Source of the DNA: Mytilisepta virgata
Taxonomy: Eukaryota > Mollusca > Bivalvia > Mytilida > Mytilidae
NCBI GenBank assembly: GCA_028015205.1
Contig: CM051520.1
Location: 65,728,694 to 65,792,693, forward strand
Direction of reading: 5' to 3'
DNA length: 64,000 bases
Every line of letters begins with the position of its first letter. Position 1 is the first letter of the stretch. The notes under the pieces were generated by a model. The model was not told where the DNA came from. It worked only from the letters and a program-made list of their open reading frames with translations, and searched no databases. A program made the position numbers and the translations under genes. This document shows, in pieces, positions 28,459 to 40,500 of this stretch.

Positions 28459-31400
28459 CTTCTCTGTGTGACAACCAATTGATTTTCTTGTAAATCTTTA
28501 GCAACGAACAAACGAAAACTCTCATTGGCTGGTCAAGTTCAAAATCGTTTAACCGTTACCGAGGGAGTAATTCAACAAAACATGTTAAAACTCAATTTTC
28601 AATTTAAAAGTTAGAAAAGCTCTCTAATTAACATATTTGTCACAAAAGATTTGCTATTGGCAAGGTCGTTACTTGTTCGATTAAAAGTACCTAGCTTTAA
28701 TTATGGTTAATTAAAAAAAAGGCTGATTTAGGCGATAAAAAAGATTAACTTGATATTCAATGCTTTATTGGTGTATCCTGAATACTGAATTTTATATATG
28801 TTTTAACAATATGTCTAAGTAGATCATGTAATGAAACGTGAATCTAAAAATGTATTTCGTAATTTTTATTTTCAAAATGATATAAGCTTCTGTATTTAGA
28901 ATTAAAATCTTTTTCGCACCATTTTCAAAAAGAAATTTGATTTCATGGATTAAACATTGGTAAACATGTATGAGATATTGAAATATTGTGTAAGTAGATG
29001 TCGAAAAGATAAAAATCTCCGAAGATAGGTTCTTGTCTCCTTGACATTTACAATTTACAATTTATCCGTTCCTTTTTATATTACAACTTTTTTTATGAAT
29101 ACATGATACTTCTTTATTAAGGCAATGAATTGTCAGACTTTGCAAAAAATATTTTTAACAGAATTGATTACATTTATTAAAAGATGGACTGTTGTCATCA
29201 TGTATCTATGTTGATATTCTTTGGTGTACTAGTACAGAAATATAATTCATAATTTTTTAGCTTATATATTTTAAACTAATCTGAACCTCAAAACAAACTT
29301 TCCTTATTATTTCCATATTTCATGTTATTTTGAATTGCAATGTGTAAAAGGCCGAATGCAGAGAATTTTTCATTAAAAATTCTCCATGTATGCAAATACA
29401 TGTAAATTCTCATAAAATGTCATTAAATAGAACTTGTTATGTTTGGCAGCATTCTAATTTAAATGTATTCAGAGTCTATATCATTCAATTAAAAAAAATG
29501 TATATAGTGACAATCGATACATCAATACTTAAGAAGGTATGGAATTACCATGAATAATTAAATATTATGTATATCAGCTGTATATTGGCCGTCAGCATTC
29601 TTGTATTTTTCTCTATTACATTCTGGGAAAGGGGGGGTGAAAATATTCAAGGAATCAACTTAAATATTACAATTACAAATAAATTACTTCTCCCCCTCCC
29701 CCTCCGTGATTCTATAAACTACTATAAACTAAGTGCTTTCTCCCTTACATGTTGTATGATAAACACATGGATGCCGGAACATTTTGACATATATAAATGG
29801 AAAAGATTTAATTGTCTTGCCACCTCCGAAGGTCTGTTATGGGTCACAATTCTCAGCGGGAACTAGAAATATACATAATTAATGGTATAATGGTATTTGA
29901 ATAAATAACTGACGGTTTCATTGATTAATGGTATCTTGAATTAACTTGGTATACCTTGAAGAAATCTGTATAATGCTCTGTATATAACACTCGATGTTTG
30001 TCTAATGTTGCGTAAAAAGTTGGTTATGCAAGAAAACCCATTTATGAAAAAAAGATGAGTTCGGATTCATTTCATCAAAGGATTTGCAAGATGGCAAAGT
30101 GCCTTTAAATTTTAAAACGAATTAAAAATAAAATTATATGTAATACACCACCACCCCCCCCCCCCTCCCACACACACACACACACACACACACACAAATT
30201 TCAGTATACACTGCATTCAATTATTAAAATCCTTCAATAAATAAAATTTGGAAGTTAATAAACATTTATTTGCTATCCGTAGGTGAAAACAAACTGTGGC
30301 TTTTCTTAACGCATATTAGTCATATGTATAATGAATATAGATATGTATATTTTACTGTTTGTTTACCTGACAACATGCAAATTATTGTATACAGTGAAAT
30401 AAAATGTCGTGCAAAATTTGTCTTTCTATTTGTCAAAGGACATTAAAATTTCAATATATATCTACTGTGTCATTTGGTTTTTTTTTAAATTTTAAATGTT
30501 GTCTCTTTCATAAAATTCTTTTCAACGAAGTAATAAATATCCAGTTTTCTATACATGTATTAAAAGGCTGATGTGTTTATTTCCACTAGCTTAACTTCTT
30601 GCATAATTGAAGTCAATATTGAGGATGGCGGTATTTCAAGTTTGAAACTTGCTTTAAATTCGGCGGTTTAAATTTTCACTATTTATTATCAAATGACTTC
30701 TGAGGGAAATATAACTCGTTATAAAGTTAATATTAAGCCTATGTAAATACATTGTATCCATTGAAATGTTTCACAATAAAAGTCAGGGACACTTTATTGT
30801 TGATCTGTACATGATATATCTTTATTAATGTAGCCAAAAAGAAATTTATAATACTTTGCTTTCCAACAATTTTATTTTCAATGACACGACCTATTGACTA
30901 TGGACAACAGGAGGCGACGGATATAATTTTTTTTCGTATACGTAGTTATGCACGGACTATTCATCGTTTTTGTGTGGGGGAGGGGGGGGGGGCACGAGTT
31001 TTATCTGGGGTCAAACTTTTATTTCCAACAAAAATTTGGATCAGTGTTAAATTACTTTTTTTGATACCATATATTACTCTAAATAATTGGTGTATCGCCT
31101 GCTTTCGCCGTTGTCTATGTTATCAGTGTAATAGTTGAATGTACATAATTTTTCTCCACATGTTATTTATTGATCATGAAGAAGCCACTGTCCAAGTATG
31201 GTAAAAATCCGGGATGGTTTAAGAAAGTAATTAATGTTTTAAAAACTTTAACTGCAGACTGTATGTAATGTTAACTGGCAGAAAAACTGAACTAAGCCCA
31301 TTTGTAAGTAAAATACTGAAAAATGGAGAGAAAAATATTACAAAATTTTCTTCTTTATACTATCTTTTGATCATGAACAAGTTTCTGTCCAAGTATGGTA

Positions 31401-32999
31401 AAAATCCAGGATAGTTTAAGAGAGTCATTAATGTTTAAAAAAACTTTTGAGAAAGGAAATATTGACCCTCTTATAAGTATGCCAATTGTATGATAGGGCG
31501 GTATGTAGGATGGTTCGATGTTGTGGGGGGTATTATTTTATATTACATGTATTATAACTGTATCCAAATTTACCATTTTTCTGTTATCTTACCTCCAATA
31601 ATAAGTTCAGTTAAGGATGATCGCTGGTCTAATAGGAAATAAATAGGATTTGAAATAGGTGTTTTAGTTTGAGAGAACATATGAATAGTAAACAAATAAG
31701 CAAGAAAAAAATATAGGTTCATGTGCTCATTTTAGAGCTATAAGGCCTTGAAAATTTGCAGGAAATGGGATTTCTCTGGATTTTTCCTTGTCTTTGCATT
31801 GGTACTTCAGTCTCTCAAAAAGTATGAAAAAATAAAAAGGATTTCATAAGATTTTGTCAATTACCATTTTACAGTATATATGATTGAATTATAAAATAAA
31901 AAGTAGGGGTTCATGGGCAAAAAACTTCATGTTTAAGAAATGGATAAAACCCGAGGATTCCGAAAATCTGACAAAAAGACCAAAAACATGACCAGCGAGC
32001 ATCCTTAAAAAACCGAAATGACAGTTCCACCTACTGACGACCACGGCGTGAACGGAAGATTTTACATTAAAGTATATATGTTTTCATCAGTATCTCTAGA
32101 TAGTCTTACTGTGATTTTAAGATGAAGAACAACAATTACATTTGTTTGTAGGGATTGGTGCAATATATAAGCCCCTCGACACAATATGAAGCTTTTTAGC
32201 TCGTTCGCTACGCTCACTCGCCGAAAAAGCTTCACATTGGGTCTCGCGGTTGATATTTTAAGATATAAGTTTGCAGAAAACCTGATAATGTATACTTATA
32301 ACCGACAATCATTTATTTGAGTTCTTGAATAGCTTAAAATTTTAACAAACATTTATAGACAAGACCAACATTCCAGGCTGTTATAAATAAATATTATGTT
32401 TGCATAGTCTGTATTTATTATTATATTCATTTACATTAAATTAATTTTAAATTTAATTTTGTCCAAGCCAAATACAACAAAAATGCCAAATTGTCACGAA
32501 CAAATTCAATTGGTTAAAATGACACGATTTTTAAAAGGCATAATGGGATATTAAATATCAAAATTGTCTAAAATATGGATAGCATTTTTCAGTATAGGGT
32601 TGAAAAAAATTACAGATATTTAAATGTTAAAATATCACTCATTTACTGAATACTACGTATCAACCATATTAATATATACATGTACCACCGTATTAATGAC
32701 TTTATCCAGAAAAGCAGATCGATGGCCGTTATAGATCTATCTATACACAAGATATGCTGTAAATCCGATGGTTAACCACAGTATAATTACTTCTCGGTAA
32801 TTCTAAAACCAACGAAACGAAATACTTTATTAAGAAAGCTCATTCATTGAACATAGCAATTGACAAAGAATGAAATAACAAAAATAAATATTTAAGTTAT
32901 GTTAATAACTCTTTTATGCGACGCGGATTCCCCTTTTGGTACCTCGTTTTTGACAGTGCGTGCAGTTACATGTATCACATGACCGCGCACTGCGGTCAT
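28459..32999. other. Gene-free region upstream of the tubulin array
   Basis: No coding region is supported over 4.5 kb of AT-rich sequence. It contains a C-tract/(CA)n microsatellite at about 30147-30196 and two direct copies of a segment with 'gtccaagtatggtaaaaatc' at about 31188 and 31387 (199 bp apart). A small inverted repeat around 32195-32250 contains 'cgttcgctacgctcactcg', a string also found reverse complemented in the hairpin at 50111-50263. Confidence 0.5.
30147..30196. repeat. Poly(C) and (CA)n microsatellite
   Basis: A run of C residues is followed by about 14 CA units. Confidence 0.9.
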
Positions 33000-33027
33000 T
33001 AGAATTTAGAAGATAATACAGGTTGCA

Positions 33028-34270
33028 TTGGAAGGCAAATCTTTTATAAAATATAAAGATATTCAATTAGAAAATGTGAATGAATATAAATATCTTGGTT
33101 GTATGGTTAGCAGTAATGGGAATTTAACTCATACCTCTACTGACCTTTCTAATAAAGCGAAGAAGGTTTTGTTTTCTATGAAAAATTATACATCAGACCA
33201 TACCCAATTACCAATAAAAGCATCATGCAGTTTATTTGACAACTTGGTTAAACCCATTCTCACTTATAATGCAGAAATTACATTTATGGATTATTTTTTA
33301 AGATTTTTTAGGGCCAAAACAAGAGCAGATAAAAATAATATTTCATTTAATGTGAATGAAATTCATTATGGTTTTATTAATAAAACACCAATTGAAAAGC
33401 TACATCTTTCCTTTTGTAAAAATATTCTGGGGAAAAAAGTTCCTCAAACCTTGCAGTTAGAGCTGATCTTGGAAGACTCCCAATAGAGTCTTTCATTCTT
33501 ACACAATCTCTCATATTATTACTTTAAAATTAGATTAAATAATGAAAAATGTAAATCCACTATTAAAAGAATCTTTTCAATTAAATAAAGATCTAGATGA
33601 AGAAGGAATTTATTCATGATATACTTTTGTAAAGCAATTTTCAGATATAATTGGCTTGAATTTAAATGAAACAAAAAAATGTACAAACAAAAATGAGGTA
33701 ACAAAATGCAAAAATACCATTAAAAAGAAAGTTTTAGATTATTATGAGAAAATGTTAAAAGATATGATAGAAAATTTAAAAGAAGAAAACAAAATTTTTC
33801 TGTATAAAATTATTAAAAATAAGAAATTTGAATGTGAAAAATATCTATATCATCCAAATAAATTTAAAAGACAACTTATTGTAAAGTTTCGTATGAGTGA
33901 ACATTCACTTATGATAGAACTTGGAAGATACCAAAAAAATCCTCGTTCTCTCAGAATATGTAAGCTTTGCAATGAGATCTTCCTCACTTGCAAATATAAT
34001 AAAAATATTAGAAATAATTTTTATTCAAATTTCACTAAACAACATGAAAATTTTCAACATTTAGACAATTTTAATTAAATTAATATCATTTTAAACCCGT
34101 CAACACCATTACAAATTAAGGCTGTATCGTCTTTTAGAACTGAGGAAAGAAGACCCTTATCAGTCTTAGTTTATTAAATTGTAATAACTTCTTTGTACGT
34201 TTATATGTCTTGTAATTTGTCATTGTATCGCCATAACTTGTAGTCTTGTGTTGCGTTAATAAAGAGTAAA
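33028..34270 (+). pseudogene. Decayed LINE fragment (3' part of a non-LTR retrotransposon)
   Basis: The frame 33028-33486 encodes 152 residues with the segment EYKYLGCMVSSNGNLTH and a following helix of the SNKAKKVLFSMK type. This is the region just after the reverse-transcriptase core (thumb) in many LINEs. A second frame, 33656-34078, continues with KFRMSEHSLMIELGRY and a RICKLC motif, the usual C-terminal zinc-knuckle-like end of such ORFs. The two parts lie in different frames, separated by stops, and the catalytic RT core is missing, so the copy is 5'-truncated and dead. The class is a judgement from motif style; a protein search would settle it. Confidence 0.7.
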
Positions 34271-34340
34271 TTAAATGAAAGAGCGATAACTCTATTTGGA
34301 AATGATGGAGAGAACTATGGTACCATTTCGAAGCCGTCCT

Positions 34341-34411
34341 CCCAAGTCAGGGTTTTGTACCCACGTTCGTTTGTAGGACAAACGAACGTGGATACAAAAC
34401 CCTGACTTGGG
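34341..34411. repeat. Near-perfect hairpin (32-nt arms, short loop)
   Basis: Bases 34341-34372 and 34380-34411 are reverse complements with one mismatch around a 7-nt loop; the arms begin 'cccaagtcagggttttgta'. It could extrude as a cruciform or form a strong RNA hairpin. Confidence 0.85.
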
Positions 34412-34517
34412 AAGGTGTTTCGAAGCACGAATGAATACATTTTGCCAGTTCTCTGACGCACGATTGATCTTCGTTACTTATTATCCAAATGAGTTTATCT
34501 TCTGCGCTTAATATAGC

Positions 34518-34549
34518 CTGGGACTATTATACTAGTATAATAGTCCCAG
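34518..34549. repeat. Perfect 32-bp palindrome
   Basis: The half-site ctgggactattatact is followed directly by its exact reverse complement, without a loop. A related palindrome lies at 47849-47879. Confidence 0.9.
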
Positions 34550-34987
34550 ATATAGCTGCATTATCATTCAGGACATTTTAGAAAAGTTCTCTTCTTTGGT
34601 TATCAAACAATACATAAGGAAAATGAATTTCCTCTACGCTTTAATGGTTACAATTGGAACATATACGTTTCTCAACTGGGGTAGTAGGACGGGTATATCG
34701 AGCTTGTGGTTACTAGTACGAAAGCGAGTAAGAATGTTTCTATGGCCCTAATCGCATGTTATCTATTTTCTCATTCAGTCCCTTATTAAATCTGAATCAG
34801 CAGTGAAAAACTTATAAAACGCCAACTATCTGTATATGCAATCGAAAAAGTTTTGCTGTTGTTGTTATTTTTCCCCAACTAATTTTGTGGAATAAGCTCA
34901 ACCCGACAAAACTGGATATTTGAACAGTTTCCTCCATTACATCGTAACAAGTACCCCCCCCCTTTTTTTTTCTACTGTTCACATCTC

Positions 34988-35454
34988 GGGGGGGGGGGGG
35001 GGTCACTCAATATGTTTTTTGTTAGGGGTGAGCAGCTGGCACACCAGGACCCCCACCCTTATCATATATTAAAAATCTCAAAAATGTATACCTTATCCCA
35101 TATTTTTAGCAGAAAAGTATACCTAATCATATATTTATGCCGAAAAGTATACCTTTTCATATATTTGGATCAAAACGATTATAATGAACAGAAATTCTTT
35201 ATTTTCAAGAAAAACAATGTTTGATTTATACTGCAATGATTGATTATACACATAAACTGTCAGACTGAATGATATTTTCTATGACACTATGACAGGTAAT
35301 GTAATGACCTTATCACATAATCCCATCAGTAATTACTATCCTTATCGCATATTTTCATCTCAATTTCACACCCTTATCATATATTACGAAGCGTGAAAAA
35401 AGTACCTATTCCAGCGGCTCATCCCTACCTCATCATATATTGGAAGTGACCCCC

Positions 35455-35495
<41 letters not shown>
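34988..35495 (+). mobile_element. G/C-tract-bounded TIR element, copy 1
   Basis: The element runs from a 15-nt G run followed by 'tcactcaatat' to 'atattggaagtga' followed by C residues ending in a 40-nt poly(C) tract (35456-35495). So the ends are inverted repeats of the form G(n)TCACT...AATAT. Inside, the motif 'catatat' next to 'gtatacct' recurs at short spacing. A second copy in the opposite orientation lies at 47040-47465. An open frame across it is shared between the copies but is short and repeat-like, so probably not a gene. Confidence 0.75.
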
Positions 35496-35496
<1 letters not shown>

Positions 35497-36017
35497 AGGT
35501 TCACATCTGTAATTTATGTTCGTTAACAGTTCCATCAATGTCAAACTCCATAATCAAAATGGGACGAAAGTTGTCACAATTGCAAGAATATATTCTGTTC
35601 CCGGTCATTTCTTACTTGTGTAAATTGGCGCCAAGAAAAATATCCGGGAAATCCATTCGAACACTTTGACTCTTATGAAGCTTGAAACGCGCACAAATCA
35701 CAGATTTTGTAAGGCGAATGTTTATCTAATTCAACTTATGTAATATATATGGAAATGGGATACAACGAGGTGTGTGAGCTCTATATGGGGATCATCGAGT
35801 TGCAAACCATCTCTTATACTGCATCAGTCGAAAGTATTTGGACGGAGGATTTTTGCTATAAAAGTGTGATGTGGCTTTTATTTCTTTCGTAAAAGTAAGA
35901 AAAATTTTAAAATGTCATTTGACAATGGAAGTCGGTGAGGTGAGGTGAGGGAGGTAGAGATAAAAATTAAGGGGGGGGGGGGGGGTTAAACTAAATCAAT
36001 GTCCCATGGGCCTGGGA

Positions 36018-36540
36018 CCCAGGACATTTTAGCGGATATTCTAAGATGTGGATGGACATTTTAGCGGAAGAAAAATTGGTTACCTGTTAAAATTCAATGG
36101 ATATTTTATTGGAACATTTTTACATGTAACTTTTATTATTTTTAACATATGTATAGTCAGCAAAAATATCATCAACGGTGAGATGATTAATGACTATTAC
36201 GCAAAGACCTTCCAAGATTATCTGACGCGCTATACAATATCAGCAAGTGGAGGAACTTCAAACTATCTGAAAAGTGTTGCATAAGTTGTGTATAGAAAAA
36301 GAAGAAAGACATATCCTCCTTTGCCTAAAACACAAGAGGTGCTTCAAAAGGTGAACATCCAAACTAACAAATTTAATATGAAGATTTTTCACACCTGAAT
36401 GACCCAGACATGACTAAAGTCTCCCGCTAAAATGTCCACATAATATTTTAAATTCCACTAAAAGGTCCGTTTTTTTTCGCTAAAAGGTCCATTCTTTTCC
36501 CGCTAAATTGTCCTATCAATCCGCTAAAATGTCCCGCGCC
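36018..36540. mobile_element. Element with multiple inverted GGACATTTTAGCGG motifs
   Basis: Two forward copies of 'ggacattttagcgga' lie at 36023 and 36053. At the other end are about five reverse-oriented copies, exact or degenerate ('ccgctaaaatgtcc', 'cgctaaaaggtcc', 'ccgctaaattgtcc'), between 36422 and 36535. The middle has no convincing gene. Clustered subterminal motifs in opposite orientation suggest the ends of a non-autonomous DNA transposon. Confidence 0.6.
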
Positions 36541-37548
36541 GTGAGCCTTTGTATAAATCGACCTATAAAATGGCTAGATTGAGTTTGGTCATCCGTATAT
36601 TTGAGATCACTTGATACAGAAAAAAAATAAATAAAATAACAATCCAAAGATACCAATATTAGATATAGTAAATTTATACTATGCTGTATACGACGCATTT
36701 CAAGGAGTTACCTCTCATCAGCAGCATTAAAACCGAAACATTTGGAAGACCAAAAAACCAAACTTATATTAAACAAGAAGTACTCAACCAAAAATACCGA
36801 AATAGGAAGCCAAATTTCAGCTAAGGAGATCTACCATGTGCAATACAAGGAATGAACCCTTAGTATTTCTATTATTTTTGAATTTTGCTAAATGCTGGTA
36901 ATTTCTGTAACAAATCAATGAATAATCATGTCAGAGAAGTCTGACGACTGGGTTAGCGAATACCCTCGGGGACCTAGGGTCCACAATCATACAGTCCTAA
37001 TTACTATACTTCCGACCCATATTGATATAGAAGTCTTTGTGTGATAACCATTTTGATACGGAAAACCCTATGTCGAATCCATGTATTAATACATTCTTTC
37101 ATACCAATTTTAATTAACAACTCATCAGTTATGCTCAATAAAGGCCTATATAGCTAACATGTTGAAAACCAAAACAATATTATAATACAAAACGTTCAAG
37201 AGTAAACAAAAAAAAAAATGCCAAAATGATAAAAACCCAAAACCCGTCTAAAGATGGAGAGCGTACTCCATAGTTTTTTGCAAAATATAACATTTGTGTA
37301 ACAGTAAATTTTAAAGTATAAATTGCTGGTAGTATCGAAATACTAGCACTTGAGCTGGTGACACACTCGGGGACTTGGAGTCAACCATCAGTGGTATCTA
37401 CTCAGTTGTAAAAATAATTTCTACATGGTACCAGTTAAATTATCTATCAATCATATCCCACAATCTAATTATAAAAAAGCAGCCCGTCCACGAAAACACA
37501 AGTTTAATTTTTTCTCCATCATATGAATACTACTCCTGTTTCAAATAT

Positions 37549-37554
37549 TTTATT
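37549..37554 (-). terminator. Polyadenylation signal of the KASH-like gene
   Basis: AATAAA on the minus strand, 28 nt after the stop at 37583-37585, implying a very short 3' UTR. Confidence 0.5.
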
Positions 37555-37582
37555 CAATACACACGAAATATAACTTCCGGTA

Positions 37583-40500
37583 TCAAATGCATGGTGGTGG
37601 ATTCAAGTGTCGTAAACGAACTAGCGTTGACAAGTCATCAACAAGTGAAAAGTCACGACAATATCCGTATTCATTCGTACGACGAATCTGTAACACTATG
37701 AAAATGAAAATAAGAATGCCAAAAATCATCCATCTCCTGAAAATTACAGTACTTTCTGGTGGATGTGTGAGCATGCACTTCGGACATGACATCTCTGAAA
37801 ATCCTCCTGACATTTGCCTTCTTATGGATCTCAGACATATGTAAGAATCGGAACTAGAAGACAACGCGTCTGGACCCCCTGCGTAATAATATTGATCAGA
37901 TTCTCTCTTTTTCAAACTTGTCCATTGACTGCTGTCTGTTCGGTATTTTCTTTGGAAGTCAAATTTCTCGTTATTCCTATTTTCACGATCTTTAATATAA
38001 TCTGTACTACCCGACAGACAATAGAATGTACCTCCTTCTTTTGCTATAGGATATTCCTTTATATAATCTGGGCGAATACGGTATTCGAACGTACCCTTGT
38101 CTTTAATTGGCTCATGCATTATACCCGTCCTATTTTCCGTACTCAATCGTTCCGAAGCTTGGAGATCAGGAGTACTACAGACATAAACGTTCTCTTCACA
38201 TGGTATCTGTTCTCCACAAGTTATACATGAAATACGACCAGCAGTTCTAGATAAATTTGCTTTGTCATCTCGGTGAATTGTTAAAATGTCTTCGGAATGT
38301 GGTTCATGTGTGTGAGATGCCATTGAAAGTGATTTTGTGCTACTGAAGTCGTCGAACCTTTTTGGTTTTCTTACCTTACTTTTAGGTAATTGTTTACTTG
38401 AGAAGTATTCTCGATCTTTTTCTTTCTTCTCAAAATATCCCGAAACCAAATTATCCCGATAGACCCTATCACCAATACCAACGACTCCCCCTTCTTGAAG
38501 CTGAATCCTGTTTTTCCTACCTGAATAATCAGTTGGAAACACTTTAGGGTCATAAAACATTTCTCCTTCAACCTCCATTCCATTACTTTTTGCATCTGTT
38601 TCTCTATCGACATGTAAATGTAGCGCCTCCTGTTTTGTCACTTCATTTTTCCGTTTTAAGGATTTATCTCCCGGAAGTTCGACTAATTTATTTGCAAACC
38701 CAGGACTATCAGGATGATCTTTAAAATACTGTTCAAGCTCATCAGCAATCGACTTCCTCTTAGGTGACGGCTTTTCTAGAAAATTTCGCTCTATTTCTGT
38801 GAAAGACAAATCTTCATCAAAACTGTGGTCAAGGTCAGACTGTTGGGATACACCTTCATGCCAACTTATGGTTGGTTTCTGTAGTTTTGATAGCCCGCTT
38901 GGAGGATTAGGATAGTCCAGAATGTCAGCTGTTTCATTTAACTTATCAGCATTTTTTATAGAACTTGAATCTAGTTTTAATGCCTGCCAATCACTGCTAC
39001 TTGTTCTGTCGCCAGAGAAGTTGAATCTCTCTTTTTCAGACAAAATTATACCATATCTATCAAACAGCGACCTGGAGTATTCTTTAGGGTAATGCGAATG
39101 GACCTCATCACTGTCGTATGGAGGACGGACATTGCTACTGATTTTAGATGGACTGACAACAGAGCCTTTAACATCTGACGAGAGGGCAGTGGTTTTCTGA
39201 TCTTTTTGACGAACAACAAATTGGTCGTCCATCGGATACTTTGCACCTCTCCCATCTGAATGGTCTTCAATCCTATTATAGTCCGCGGAAGGACGTGTTA
39301 CAGGTATGTCATTGGAAGCGATTATACTCCTGTTAACAGGGCGGAAGGCACTTTGGCCTTTTAAACCAAGGATAGCATTCATGCCACTCAACGGATAGAG
39401 AATACTTCTATTATCTAAAAAACGGTCAATCCCTCTTTCATCGTTTTCGTCCGTAGGAAGTTCTATTCGTGAAGGACGGGTAATATATCTTTCTTCTGAA
39501 GGACCGACAGTATTTCTACCACTTGGAGAAAAGGCTTCGGCACTTTGATCTGGATGTCGAAAGACCCTTTGATCATCAGCAGAATGAACCAAATGTACAC
39601 TTCTTTCTTCTGCAAGACGGAAAGCATCTCTATTATTTGGTGAGCGGGTTGTGCTTCTATCGATTGTACTTTTATTACTTGGAACAGTAACGCCAGTGTC
39701 ATTTGGCGGATGAATATCGTCAATTTCAACTGAAGGTAGAATAATGTCCAAACCATCAGACCGAATTCCAGAATCTCCTTTATCCGTAAGATTTACGCTT
39801 CTCTCGACCAAGCCATTGTCATACGAAGATTCAATAACATTTCCTTCGTGTGATGGGAGGAAAATATCGCTTCTGCTTTGTCTATTGTCAAACTGCCAAT
39901 AAAAACGTGGAGGACGTGCAAGATGTCTGACATCTGAATATGAATTAAAAGTATCTGAGTGAATTCCGTCATCTTTGCTATCCGTGAACTTGACACTTCT
40001 ATCAGCCAGACTTTCGCCATATGAAGGATACATAACATTTACCTGATGATTTTCGTCGTGTGATGGGAGGAAAATATCACTTTTGCTTGGTCTATTATCA
40101 AACTGCCAAAAACGTGGAGGACGTGCAAGATGTCTGACATCGGAATACGAATTCAAAGCGTCTGAGTGAATTCCGTCATCTCTGCTATCTGTGAGTCCGA
40201 CACTTCTGTCTGCCAGGCTTTTGCCATATGAAGGATTTATAAAATTTTCCTGATGATTTTCCTCGTCTGATGGGAGGAAAATATCGCTTTTGCTTAGTCT
40301 ATTTTCAAACTGCCAATAAAAACGTGATGGGTGTGCAAGGTGTCTGAAATCGGAATACGAATTCAGAGCATCAGTGTGGGTTCCTCCATCTTGGCTTTCC
40401 GTGAGCCTGAAGTTTCCCTCGACTGAGCTTCTGTCATATGAAGGATTCATAACATTTTCCTCGTGCGTTGGAAGGGAAATATCACTTTTGCTTAGTCTAT

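Noticed and set aside
35012..35224. Frames at 35012-35224 and 47219-47488 sharing about 45 residues
   Set aside because: The similarity comes from two copies of the same TIR element; the peptide is made of short DNA repeats and has no start or domain context of a gene.
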